From an uncultured Burkholderiales bacterium (GTDB lineage Bacteria; Pseudomonadota; Gammaproteobacteria; Burkholderiales; Thiobacillaceae): a stretch of DNA of 18,437 nucleotides. The notes below the pieces were generated by a model. The model was not told the DNA's origin. It saw only the letters and a program-made list of their open reading frames with translations, and did no database searches. Positions 1-5,940 of the stretch are shown piece by piece; within the stretch, counting starts at the first letter, position 1, and each line of letters starts with the position of its first letter. The translations under genes were made by a program, and so were the position numbers. The stretch lies in the NCBI GenBank assembly GCA_937925755.1, contig CALAMX010000187.1:1-18437 (forward strand). Reading direction: 5' to 3'.

Positions 1-219
1 TCAAGTAGACGGCCAGCAGCTCATCTGATGCACAGGTTCTCCGACCTCAGCGTTTCCTCAGCTTGTCCAGCCATCGCTTCGGTGATCAGCCGAAGTACAT
101 TCTCCAAGGGGAACGGAGAATGGCAAAACGTAAGCGTTTCCTTAGTGTTCAAGCATAGGCCAATTCGCCGGCCCCGCCACAGCCCGGTCGGCCCCGTGTG
201 CCAACCAGCGGCACGCTCC
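1..219. other. Left edge, no gene recognised
   Basis: This stretch lies beyond the stop codon of the ZigA-type gene. I see no supported coding region in it. It holds two adjacent small inverted repeats: a 6-bp stem at 77-82/90-95 and a 6-bp stem at 100-105/115-120. Neither is followed by a T-run in the direction of the zinc operon, so neither is a clear terminator for it. Confidence 0.4.
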
Positions 220-1389
220 TCACGCCATGGGTGCCTCGCCCCAGTGGGGGAAGGGGTCGTCGAACCGGCGCCAGCCCGCCTCCCCCAAGGCCATCTCGTC
301 ATCGGTGAGCAGACAGGCATCGAAGGCGGCGCGCAACTGCGCCTCGTCCATGCGGATACCGATCAGGACGATCTCCTGATAGCCCGCGCGCACCTTCTGC
401 CCGCGGCTGTCCTCACCCTCTGGCCAGAACCCCGCGGCGCCATGCTCGCGCGTGCTGCCGGCGAGCGACCAGCCGCCCGCCCATTCTGGACGGCTGGCGA
501 GCCAGAACCAGCCCTTGGCGCGGATCACCCCGGGCCAGTCGGTGTGGATCCAGTCCCAGAAACGGCGCGGGTGGAAGGGCCGGCGGGCGCGATAGACGAA
601 ACTCGCGATACCATACTCTTCCGTCTCCGGCACGTGCTCGCCGCGCAGCTCCTTGAGCCAGCCCGGCGCGCGCGCCGCCTGCTCGAAGTCGAACAGCCCG
701 GTGTCGAGCACGGCGGCGAGCGGCACGTGCCCGTAACTGGCGACCTCCAGGCGTGCCCTCGGATTCAGGGTGTGTAGGATGGAGGCCAGCCGCGCGAGTT
801 CCGCAGGGGTGACCAGGTCGGCCTTGTTGATCACGATGACGTCGCAGAATTCGATCTGTTCGATCAGCAATTGCGCCACGCTGCGGGTGTCCCCCTCGCC
901 CAGCGATTCGCCGCGCTCGGCAATGAGATCGTCGCTCGCATAGTCGTCGAGGAAGCTGCGTGCATCGACTACAGTGACCATGGTATCCAGCCGAGCGAGG
1001 TCGGCAAGCGCGCGACCGCCCTCGACCTCGAAGGTGAAAGTCTCCGCCACCGGCAGCGGCTCGGAGATGCCGGTGGACTCGATGACCAGATAGTCGAAAC
1101 GGCCCTCGCGTGCCAGACGCGAGACCTCCTGGAGCAGGTCTTCGCGCAGGGTGCAGCAGATGCAGCCATTGCTCATCTCCACCAGCTTCTCCTCGGTGCG
1201 GGACAGCGCCGCGCCGCCATTGCGGACGAGCTCGGCGTCGATGTTGACCTCGCTCAGGTCGTTGACGATCACCGCCACGCGGCGACCTTCACGGTTGGTC
1301 AGGATGTGATTGAGCAATGTCGTCTTACCGGCGCCGAGAAAGCCGGAAATCACGGTCACAGGCAGTCGGGGGTCTCGCGTCGCGTTCAT
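220..1389 (-). CDS. zigA: ZigA-type COG0523 zinc metallochaperone GTPase
   Basis: This is a 389-residue G3E-family GTPase of the CobW/COG0523 group. Visible motifs are Walker A GFLGAGKT (residues 16-23), the NDLSEVNID segment (43-51) typical of ZigA/YeiR-type members, the metal-binding CICC motif (76-79), a Walker-B-like ESTG, and an NKAD guanine-specificity motif. The C-terminal half carries the CobW C-terminal domain. I chose the ATG at 1389 because GAGGAGG lies 6 nt upstream; the reading frame extends further upstream through the REP element but without a better start. Family knowledge: ZigA proteins are induced by zinc shortage and are thought to deliver zinc to client enzymes. It is the last gene of the zinc cluster, separated from DUF1826 by a 137-nt gap holding a palindromic element, so it may be expressed less or independently. 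Confidence 0.9.
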   Translation of the reverse strand: MNATRDPRLPVTVISGFLGAGKTTLLNHILTNREGRRVAVIVNDLSEVNIDAELVRNGGAALSRTEEKLVEMSNGCICCTLREDLLQEVSRLAREGRFDYLVIESTGISEPLPVAETFTFEVEGGRALADLARLDTMVTVVDARSFLDDYASDDLIAERGESLGEGDTRSVAQLLIEQIEFCDVIVINKADLVTPAELARLASILHTLNPRARLEVASYGHVPLAAVLDTGLFDFEQAARAPGWLKELRGEHVPETEEYGIASFVYRARRPFHPRRFWDWIHTDWPGVIRAKGWFWLASRPEWAGGWSLAGSTREHGAAGFWPEGEDSRGQKVRAGYQEIVLIGIRMDEAQLRAAFDACLLTDDEMALGEAGWRRFDDPFPHWGEAPMA

Positions 1390-1410
1390 CGTCGTCCTCC
1401 TCATTGACCT

Positions 1411-1521
1411 GAATCCGTGTTGATCACGACCAAGCCGGTGCAGGTCGGACTTCGGTCCGACGGGTTGGGTGTCGGGCTGAAGCCCGACCGACTGGGCGAT
1501 CGGCAGCATCGACACGGATTC
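1411..1521. repeat. REP-like palindromic element with terminal inverted repeats
   Basis: The gap between DUF1826 and zigA contains two perfect hairpins. The first has 7-bp stems 1444-1450/1455-1461 with a TTCG loop. The second has 7-bp stems 1471-1477/1482-1488 with a TGAA loop. Both stems start with GTCGG, and on the opposite strand the loops read CGAA and TTCA. The pair is flanked by 14-nt inverted repeats at 1411-1424 and 1508-1521 that match at 13 of 14 positions. This is the layout of a REP doublet/REPIN or small MITE, a class known to be moved by RAYT (TnpA-REP) transposases. No transposase gene is in the window. Confidence 0.75.
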
Positions 1522-1526
1522 GAGAT

Positions 1527-2228
1527 TCAGTCATCCCAGATTGCGTCCAGGGCCAGCACGACCCGCGGTGCGAGCGCTTCAGGCACCGCGGGGGAACGGT
1601 GGATGATGCCGCCATTGCCCCCGGGCCACAGTGTGCCCTTCAGGAGGGCGATGGCGCCGGTCGGTACTTGACCAATGCCCGCCGGATCCAAGATGAGACC
1701 GCTTTCGGCATCGTCCAATCCACCGCCGCCTGGGCCCAGGCGGCTGCGGTCTGCACAGCGGCTGGCCAGCCACTCGGTGCCCGGCCCGCGCAGCGTGCAC
1801 AACAGGCGGATTCCGCAGCGGTCGGTGTGAAAGCGCGGACACATGGCGCGCGTCAGAATCTCGATGCGCAGTCCCACCGCCGGGCAGCCGATGAGATCGG
1901 CATAGAGCGCGATGAGGAAGTTGACCCTATCCTCCAGGCGATCCCTGCCCGGCGCGGCGGGCCAGTCCTGCGCCGACCAGAGTCGAGTTGCCGCTTGCAC
2001 GACGCGCACGCCAGCGTGCCTGCGGCCCGCATGAGCCGTCAGGTAGGCCGTGAGCAGGGGATCTGGCGCCTGCGGGCAAAGGCATAGATTGACGCCCGGC
2101 GCGAAGATTTGGGTGAGATCGGCCAGAGTCTCGGCACGGACGACCTCGAGGTCAGCCGTAGCGCCATCCGTCCTACAAGGTTCGGTTTGCGTGATCACGG
2201 CTTCGAGCTTGTCTTCCTCGCCTCTCAA
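1527..2228 (-). CDS. DUF1826 family protein
   Basis: This 233-residue protein matches my memory of the DUF1826 family, which often sits next to zinc-uptake and COG0523 genes. The conserved block is RFHTD (132-136), followed by LLCTLRGPGTEWL (to residue 154) and a C-terminal HRSP (210-213) ending in a VVLALD segment. The spacing H134-x-D136 ... H210 ... R222 resembles the metal and co-substrate ligands of Fe(II)/2-oxoglutarate dioxygenases. That resemblance is my inference, not an established assignment. The start is probably the TTG at 2228, which overlaps the ZIP stop codon as TTGA and suggests translational coupling; no Shine-Dalgarno is evident, and a GTG at codon 11 is an alternative. The biochemical function is unknown. 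Confidence 0.8.
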   Translation of the reverse strand: MRGEEDKLEAVITQTEPCRTDGATADLEVVRAETLADLTQIFAPGVNLCLCPQAPDPLLTAYLTAHAGRRHAGVRVVQAATRLWSAQDWPAAPGRDRLEDRVNFLIALYADLIGCPAVGLRIEILTRAMCPRFHTDRCGIRLLCTLRGPGTEWLASRCADRSRLGPGGGGLDDAESGLILDPAGIGQVPTGAIALLKGTLWPGGNGGIIHRSPAVPEALAPRVVLALDAIWDD

Positions 2229-3001
2229 TGACTATGTGGCAGCAGTTCGTTCACCAGGGCCACGATGCCCACCCCCAGGGCCAACAGGCCGATTTGCAGC
2301 ACGGTGTCGCCGGGCCGACGGCGGCGGTTGAGCGCCGGCAGCAGGTCGGTCAGGGCAAGATAAAGGAAGCTCGCCGCCGCCGCGACCAGCACCCAGGGCA
2401 GCCACTCGCCGCGAGTGCTCAAGGTAAACCAGCCGGCTACCCCACCCAATACCATGCAAAGCCCGGACAGGGCGTTCAGGGCGAGCGCCCGTCGCCGCGT
2501 ACAGCCGGCGGCGAGCAGGATGGTGAAGTCGCCCAATTCCTGCGGCAGCTCGTGCGCCAGCACCGCCGCCGTGGTGCTCCAGCCCAGAACGGGATCGACC
2601 AGGAAGGCTGCGGCGATCAGCACCCCATCGACGAAGTTGTGCAGCCCATCGCCCAGGACGACGAGGGCGACCTGCGCCGGCCCCAGATGGGCGACATGCG
2701 CGTGCAGCGCCTGCTTAGCCTCGATGGGCGCGTGGTCGTGCCGCCAGAGGATGGCCCACTCGAGCAGGAAAAAGGCCAGGATGCCGGCAAGCAGCCCATA
2801 ACCCAAGGCCTCCGGTTCGAGCCCCAGGTGCACGGCCTCGGGCGCGATGCGGGTGAGCGCGAAGGCGAGCAGGATACCCACGGCGAAGGCGAGGAGCCGG
2901 TCGGCAATGCGCGGCAGCCAGGTGAGCGCCACACTCGCTGCCAGCAGGACCGAGACCACGCCGCCGGCCAGGGTGGCGGCCAGGATGTAGAGGAGGGTCA
3001 T
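2225..3001 (-). CDS. ZIP family zinc/metal transporter
   Basis: This is a 258-residue polytopic inner-membrane protein with about eight hydrophobic segments, the normal size for bacterial ZIP carriers. The metal-transport signatures are present: HNxxDG (H121, N122, D125, G126) in the fourth membrane segment and HExxxE in HELPQELGD (H150, E151, E155, D158) in the fifth. A histidine-rich cytoplasmic loop (RHDH at 87-90, then H100, H102, H105) lies between segments three and four, as is usual for ZIPs. It would import Zn(II), possibly other divalent metals. The ATG at 3001 overlaps the stop of the upstream Fur-family gene as ATGA, and its own stop overlaps the DUF1826 start, so it is firmly inside the zinc operon. 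Confidence 0.9.
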   Translation of the reverse strand: MTLLYILAATLAGGVVSVLLAASVALTWLPRIADRLLAFAVGILLAFALTRIAPEAVHLGLEPEALGYGLLAGILAFFLLEWAILWRHDHAPIEAKQALHAHVAHLGPAQVALVVLGDGLHNFVDGVLIAAAFLVDPVLGWSTTAAVLAHELPQELGDFTILLAAGCTRRRALALNALSGLCMVLGGVAGWFTLSTRGEWLPWVLVAAAASFLYLALTDLLPALNRRRRPGDTVLQIGLLALGVGIVALVNELLPHSH

Positions 3002-3459
3002 GGGCCATGCCGCAGCGAGTCGCGCTCCTCACCGCAGCGCGGGCAAAGCCCGTGCAGCGTCAGCTCCGCCGCGCGGCAGCGGAAGCCTGGCGGCAGACTC
3101 AGGGCGACCACTGGGCGCAGCTCGTCCAGGCAATAGGCGCGCCCACAGCCCTCGCACAGGAAGTGGGCGTGCTCATGGCCGCCGTGCGCTTGCGTCGCCC
3201 CGGCGCTGAAGCGCCAGATGCGGTCCTCACCGGCGATGCGGTGGGCAAGCCCCTGGCTGACCAACCAGTCCAGCACCCGGTATAGGGTGACGCGGTCCAT
3301 GCCGCCCCCCAGGCGTGCCTCCAGCTCGGCATGGGTGAGCGCGCTGTCGGCCGTCAGCAGCAGGCGCAGGACATCCACCCGCGCTGGGGTGACGCGACCG
3401 TGGCGGCGCACCAGCGCCTCGGCCGTGGCTGTCGGGTCTTCGCCTTGCTTGATCACCAT
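2998..3459 (-). CDS. zur: Fur-family transcriptional regulator, probable Zur
   Basis: This is a 153-residue Fur superfamily repressor. The N-terminal winged helix includes the DRVTLYRVLDWL recognition-helix region (residues 55-66). The dimerisation and metal domain carries HEHAHFLC (95-102), CxxC at 102/105 and CxxC at 139/142, the structural zinc site of Fur/Zur proteins. Its position between a COG0523/HisI/DsrE block and a ZIP transporter makes zinc the likely effector, which is an inference from context. The start is either ATG 3459 or GTG 3465; the GTG would overlap the preceding stop as GTGA. It would repress this operon when zinc is ample, perhaps through the dyad at 5581-5593, which would make the circuit autoregulatory. 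Confidence 0.85.
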   Translation of the reverse strand: MVIKQGEDPTATAEALVRRHGRVTPARVDVLRLLLTADSALTHAELEARLGGGMDRVTLYRVLDWLVSQGLAHRIAGEDRIWRFSAGATQAHGGHEHAHFLCEGCGRAYCLDELRPVVALSLPPGFRCRAAELTLHGLCPRCGEERDSLRHGP

Positions 3460-3461
3460 AT

Positions 3462-3923
3462 TCACAGGGTGATCGCCTGTTCCATACCCGCCTGCCCCGC
3501 GCGCGCGTAGAGGTTGGGGAAACAGCCGATCACCGCCGGCGGCTCGAGCCGATCGGCGATGCCGCGCGCGTAACAGCATTGGTCGCAGCCCATGAGGAAG
3601 CCGATACGCCCCTCCTCGGTAAGCCGCGCCAGCCGTTGCGCCGTGGGATTGCCGCGCAGGAGCAGGTAGTTGTTGTGAGTCACCCCACCCTGGAAGGGCG
3701 GGGCTTCCTCGCCACGAGTTTGAGCGGGGCCTGCGGCCCCTGGTCTACGCTTCGCCTCGCTCACCCCGCCTTGAATGGCGGGGCTTGCGCTCGACCCGTG
3801 GTCGACGAAAAAGAACATGCCCACCACTTCCACCGGATGCGTGCCGGCTTCGAGCTGCGGCAGGATCATGTCGTTCAAGATGTAGCTCGCGTTTGGCGTA
3901 CTGAAGATATAGAGCACCTTCAT
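3462..3923 (-). CDS. DsrE-like small cysteine protein with an in-frame hairpin insertion
   Basis: The 153-residue product has DsrE/SaoD-like hallmarks: an N-terminal MKVLYIF strand, a MFFFVD strand (36-41), a GNPTAQRL segment (91-98), GCDQCC (112-117) with C113, C116 and C117, and a further cysteine in IGCFPN (132-137). DsrE-fold proteins commonly act as sulfur carriers or small thiol proteins; what this one does here is not known. Residues 43-83 are low-complexity, rich in Gly, Ala, Pro and Arg, and do not fit the family. Without them the protein would be 112 residues, the normal family size. They are encoded by the hairpin-rich segment 3675-3797. The reading frame stays open, so the gene may still be functional. 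The start is well set by GGAGG 7 nt before ATG 3923, and hisI ends 2 nt upstream. Confidence 0.8.
   Translation of the reverse strand: MKVLYIFSTPNASYILNDMILPQLEAGTHPVEVVGMFFFVDHGSSASPAIQGGVSEAKRRPGAAGPAQTRGEEAPPFQGGVTHNNYLLLRGNPTAQRLARLTEEGRIGFLMGCDQCCYARGIADRLEPPAVIGCFPNLYARAGQAGMEQAITL
3675..3797 (-). mobile_element. Hairpin-rich insertion inside the DsrE-like gene (IS200/IS605-end-like or PATE-like)
   Basis: This 123-nt segment sits in frame inside the DsrE-like gene. It contains three inverted repeats: 3683-3690/3696-3703 (8 bp with one A/C mismatch), 3726-3731/3735-3740 (perfect 6 bp, 3-nt loop) and 3764-3770/3777-3783 (perfect 7 bp, 6-nt loop). The outer two are also imperfect direct repeats of each other, each beginning TCACCCC and ending GGCGGGGCTT. 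From memory this layout resembles the palindromic 3' ends of IS200/IS605-group elements that carry tnpB, or the non-autonomous palindrome-associated elements derived from them. No tnpA or tnpB is present. The exact borders are inferred from where protein similarity breaks. Confidence 0.6.
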
Positions 3924-3925
3924 GG

Positions 3926-4414
3926 TCAGTCCTCCGCGGGTCGAGCGTGCTGCACCGCATCGCTGCCGGCAGGCGGGCCATAGGCCTTCACCGGGTCATA
4001 GACCTTGCGGTGCTCGAGGTATGTCAGGTGAAAATCGGTCTGGCCCGGCTGCCAGTCGAGCTCGCGGAAAAAGCAGGAGCGGTAGCCGACGTGGCAGGAG
4101 GCGCCGCCGGTCAATTCCACCATGAGCAGGACGCAGTCCTGATCATCATCGATGAGGATGCGCCGCACCCGCTGCGCCTGCCCCGACTGCTCGCCCTTGC
4201 GCCACAGCCGCTGGCGGGCGCGCGACCAGTAATGCGCCCAACCGGTCTCGATGGTTTTTCTCAGTGCCTCGCGATTCATCCAGCCCAGCATCAGGACCTC
4301 GCGGCTTACGAGATCCTGGGTGATGCAGGGGATGAGCCCGCGCTCGTCGAAAAGCGGCATCAGTCGGCCGCCCTCCTCGATCTCGTGCAGACTGCCTCGT
4401 TCAGGAAACTGCAT
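3926..4414 (-). CDS. hisI: HisI-family phosphoribosyl-AMP cyclohydrolase, zinc-operon paralogue
   Basis: This is a 162-residue stand-alone HisI, without the HisE domain. HisI hydrolyses the purine ring of phosphoribosyl-AMP in histidine synthesis and is zinc-dependent. Recognisable blocks are LMLGWMN (41-47), the W-x-R-S-R-x-R-LW region (about 59-71), the DxDxD magnesium site (D89, D91, D93), and CHVGYRSCFFR (107-117) with zinc ligands C107 and C114. The third zinc ligand of canonical HisI, the Cys in the D-C-D motif, is Asp90 here, while a Cys follows the motif at 94. Zur-controlled HisI paralogues beside COG0523 genes are known in the literature, and the setting here fits. No other his gene is nearby. 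ATG 4414 has AAGGAGG 5 nt upstream, and the gene overlaps the preceding GTPase by 14 nt. Confidence 0.88.
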   Translation of the reverse strand: MQFPERGSLHEIEEGGRLMPLFDERGLIPCITQDLVSREVLMLGWMNREALRKTIETGWAHYWSRARQRLWRKGEQSGQAQRVRRILIDDDQDCVLLMVELTGGASCHVGYRSCFFRELDWQPGQTDFHLTYLEHRKVYDPVKAYGPPAGSDAVQHARPAED

Positions 4415-5498
4415 CTCTGCCTCCTTCGGTCAAGAAATCCTTGCCGTAATCGTTATGCGCCCGCTCGATCAACCCGTCGCGCGCCGCTTGGCTAAACTCG
4501 GTGAGCATGCGCTGCACGAGCTGCGGGTCGAGACCATCGGTGATGAACACGAAACGGCTGGCGTGGTCCGCGTCCGGCCAGGCGGGCAATTCCTGCGGCG
4601 GATAGAACACGTGCTGCGCCCCGTGCAAGACCACCGGCCCGGCCCGGCCGCGCACGTTGACGATGGCCTTGAGCCGCAGAAGCTGCGGACCGCGGAAATC
4701 GATGAGCATACCCAAAGCGGCGAGCAGCCCTTCCCATTCGAGGGGCTCGGCGAAGCTCAAGCTAAAGCTCTGGATGCGATCAGTATGGGCGGGTGCCGGC
4801 TTGTGCCCTGCCAACAGGGGTTGCATGGCGACGCGGGACGGCGCCAACCAGGCACGCACCGCTGCCGGGTCGCTGCGTGGCTGCCAGCCGCCAATGCTGA
4901 GCAGCGGACCGACGTCGAGCGTGCTGCTGCTGCCGACCAGGATGGTCGCCTGTGGGTTGAGCCGCGCGAGTTCAGTCACCAGCGGTTCGATTTCCTCGGC
5001 GCGGGCGATGTCGGCCTTGGTCACCACCAGCCGGTCGGCTACCGCCGCCTGCCGCTTCGCCTCCGGATGGCGCGCCAGGGTGTCGGCACCGAGCTGGGCA
5101 TCGACCGCAGTCACCACGCCGTCCATCTGATAGTGACGCGCCAGCCAGGCGTCGTGCAACAGTGTGGCGAGTAGAGATGCCGGGTCGGCCAGCCCCGTGG
5201 TCTCGATGATCAATCGTTCAAACTGGGGTAGCCGACCGCCGGCGCGCCCCATCCAGAGGTTTTTCAGCGTTGGCGCCAGCGCCCCCTGCACCGTGCAGCA
5301 CACACAGCCACCGCCCAGCACCGCCATCGGCCCCTCGATGCCCTCGACCAGGCGGTGGTCGAGGGCAATCTCGCCAAACTCGTTCATCACCACTGCGGTG
5401 TGCGGCCGTTCGCGCAGGATGCGATTCAAGAGGGTGGTCTTGCCGCTGCCGAGAAAACCCGTCAGCAGGGTCACCGGGATGCGGTGGTTTGCCGTCAT
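4401..5498 (-). CDS. COG0523 (CobW-type) GTPase, first gene of the zinc operon
   Basis: This 365-residue G3E GTPase has Walker A GFLGSGKT (14-21), NEFGE (39-43), the metal-binding GGGCVCCTV block with CVCC at 65-68, a Walker-B-like ETTG (99-102) followed by LADP, and TKAD (160-163) for guanine recognition. A CobW C-terminal domain follows. It belongs to a different COG0523 subgroup from the ZigA-type gene at the other end of the operon: it has NEFGE in place of NDLSEVNID. COG0523 proteins act as metallochaperones; a client such as the adjacent HisI is plausible but inferred. ATG 5498 is the sensible start for homology, yet no Shine-Dalgarno precedes it: a T8 run, then an out-of-frame mini-ORF (ATG ACG CCA TGA) whose stop overlaps this ATG. 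Confidence 0.88.
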   Translation of the reverse strand: MTANHRIPVTLLTGFLGSGKTTLLNRILRERPHTAVVMNEFGEIALDHRLVEGIEGPMAVLGGGCVCCTVQGALAPTLKNLWMGRAGGRLPQFERLIIETTGLADPASLLATLLHDAWLARHYQMDGVVTAVDAQLGADTLARHPEAKRQAAVADRLVVTKADIARAEEIEPLVTELARLNPQATILVGSSSTLDVGPLLSIGGWQPRSDPAAVRAWLAPSRVAMQPLLAGHKPAPAHTDRIQSFSLSFAEPLEWEGLLAALGMLIDFRGPQLLRLKAIVNVRGRAGPVVLHGAQHVFYPPQELPAWPDADHASRFVFITDGLDPQLVQRMLTEFSQAARDGLIERAHNDYGKDFLTEGGRDAVS

Positions 5499-5508
5499 GG
5501 CGTCATGG

Positions 5509-5533
5509 AAAAAAAACCGCGGGCTTTGCCCGC
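5509..5533 (-). terminator. Intrinsic-terminator-shaped hairpin in the operon leader
   Basis: On the minus strand a perfect GCGGGC/GCCCGC stem (5519-5524 with 5528-5533) with a 3-nt AAA loop is followed, after two G residues, by eight T residues (5516 down to 5509). It ends only about 10 nt before the ATG of the first zinc-operon gene and has no upstream minus-strand gene to terminate. It could be an attenuator in the leader or a barrier to read-through from further upstream. The hairpin shape is seen directly; its role is inferred. Confidence 0.65.
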
Positions 5534-5555
5534 AGTACAAGGAGACAACGAAAAC

Positions 5556-5584
5556 AATATACGCCTTGACGCGCCGGTGTGCAA
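5556..5584 (-). promoter_or_regulatory. Candidate sigma-70 promoter of the zinc operon
   Basis: Reading the minus strand, a -10-like TATATT (5561-5556) lies 17 nt from TTGCAC (5584-5579), a weak -35 that keeps the TTG core. Transcription would begin near 5549, giving a leader of about 50 nt. The -35 overlaps the dyad at 5581-5593, a typical arrangement for a repressor site. Confidence 0.5.
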
Positions 5585-5593
5585 CTCAGTTGC
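5581..5593. promoter_or_regulatory. 6-1-6 dyad, candidate Zur operator
   Basis: GCAACT and AGTTGC form a perfect inverted repeat around a single central base (5587). The geometry is close to the 7-1-7 architecture of Fur-family boxes, and the site overlaps the candidate -35 of an operon that encodes a Fur-family protein. It does not match the AT-rich Zur box consensus I know from enterobacteria, so the assignment is inference. Confidence 0.5.
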
Positions 5594-5940
5594 GCGAGTA
5601 TGCATTCCTACGGCCTCGGCCACCATGCCTTTCGACTTGTAAGCACCCGGTTGCGCTCAAGCCACGTGAACCCCTGCGCCCCCTCCTGCACGACCTCACC
5701 CAGGCCGTCAAGCGCATGTCCCAGCACTGAACCCGCGTGCCCGTCGTATCGCCCTAAATCTCATGGGGCGCTCTACCTACCCCGGCGTGCGGGATTGAGA
5801 GTTGTGTACGTCAAGTTGTGCAAATAGGCCAGTCAGGGAATTGGTTGATTTCGGTCGCATGACACGGCGAGTCTCTAAGCCTCCTTCTTTTGATTGCGCC
5901 AGCAGCGCCTTGTTCAGGTAACGGCTGTCCGTAAACCTGG
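5594..5940. other. Intergenic stretch without a recognised gene
   Basis: No reading frame on either strand here resembles a protein I know or has a convincing start. A short minus-strand frame around 5811-5940 is not flanked by a good ribosome site and runs directly into the repeat array. It may be degraded sequence. Confidence 0.4.

Noticed and set aside
28..777. Long plus-strand reading frame opposite zigA
   Set aside because: It is antisense to a well-supported GTPase, and its residue composition is that of a high-GC shadow frame.
2228..3136. 302-residue plus-strand frame opposite the ZIP and Fur-family genes
   Set aside because: Rich in Gln, Gly and Arg, without recognisable domains, and fully antisense to the ZIP transporter and regulator, which carry clear motifs.
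5499..5540. Alternative TTG start at 5540 for the first COG0523 gene
   Set aside because: It would translate through the terminator hairpin and T-run, lacks a ribosome site and adds residues not expected in the family. ATG 5498 sits just before the Walker A strand.
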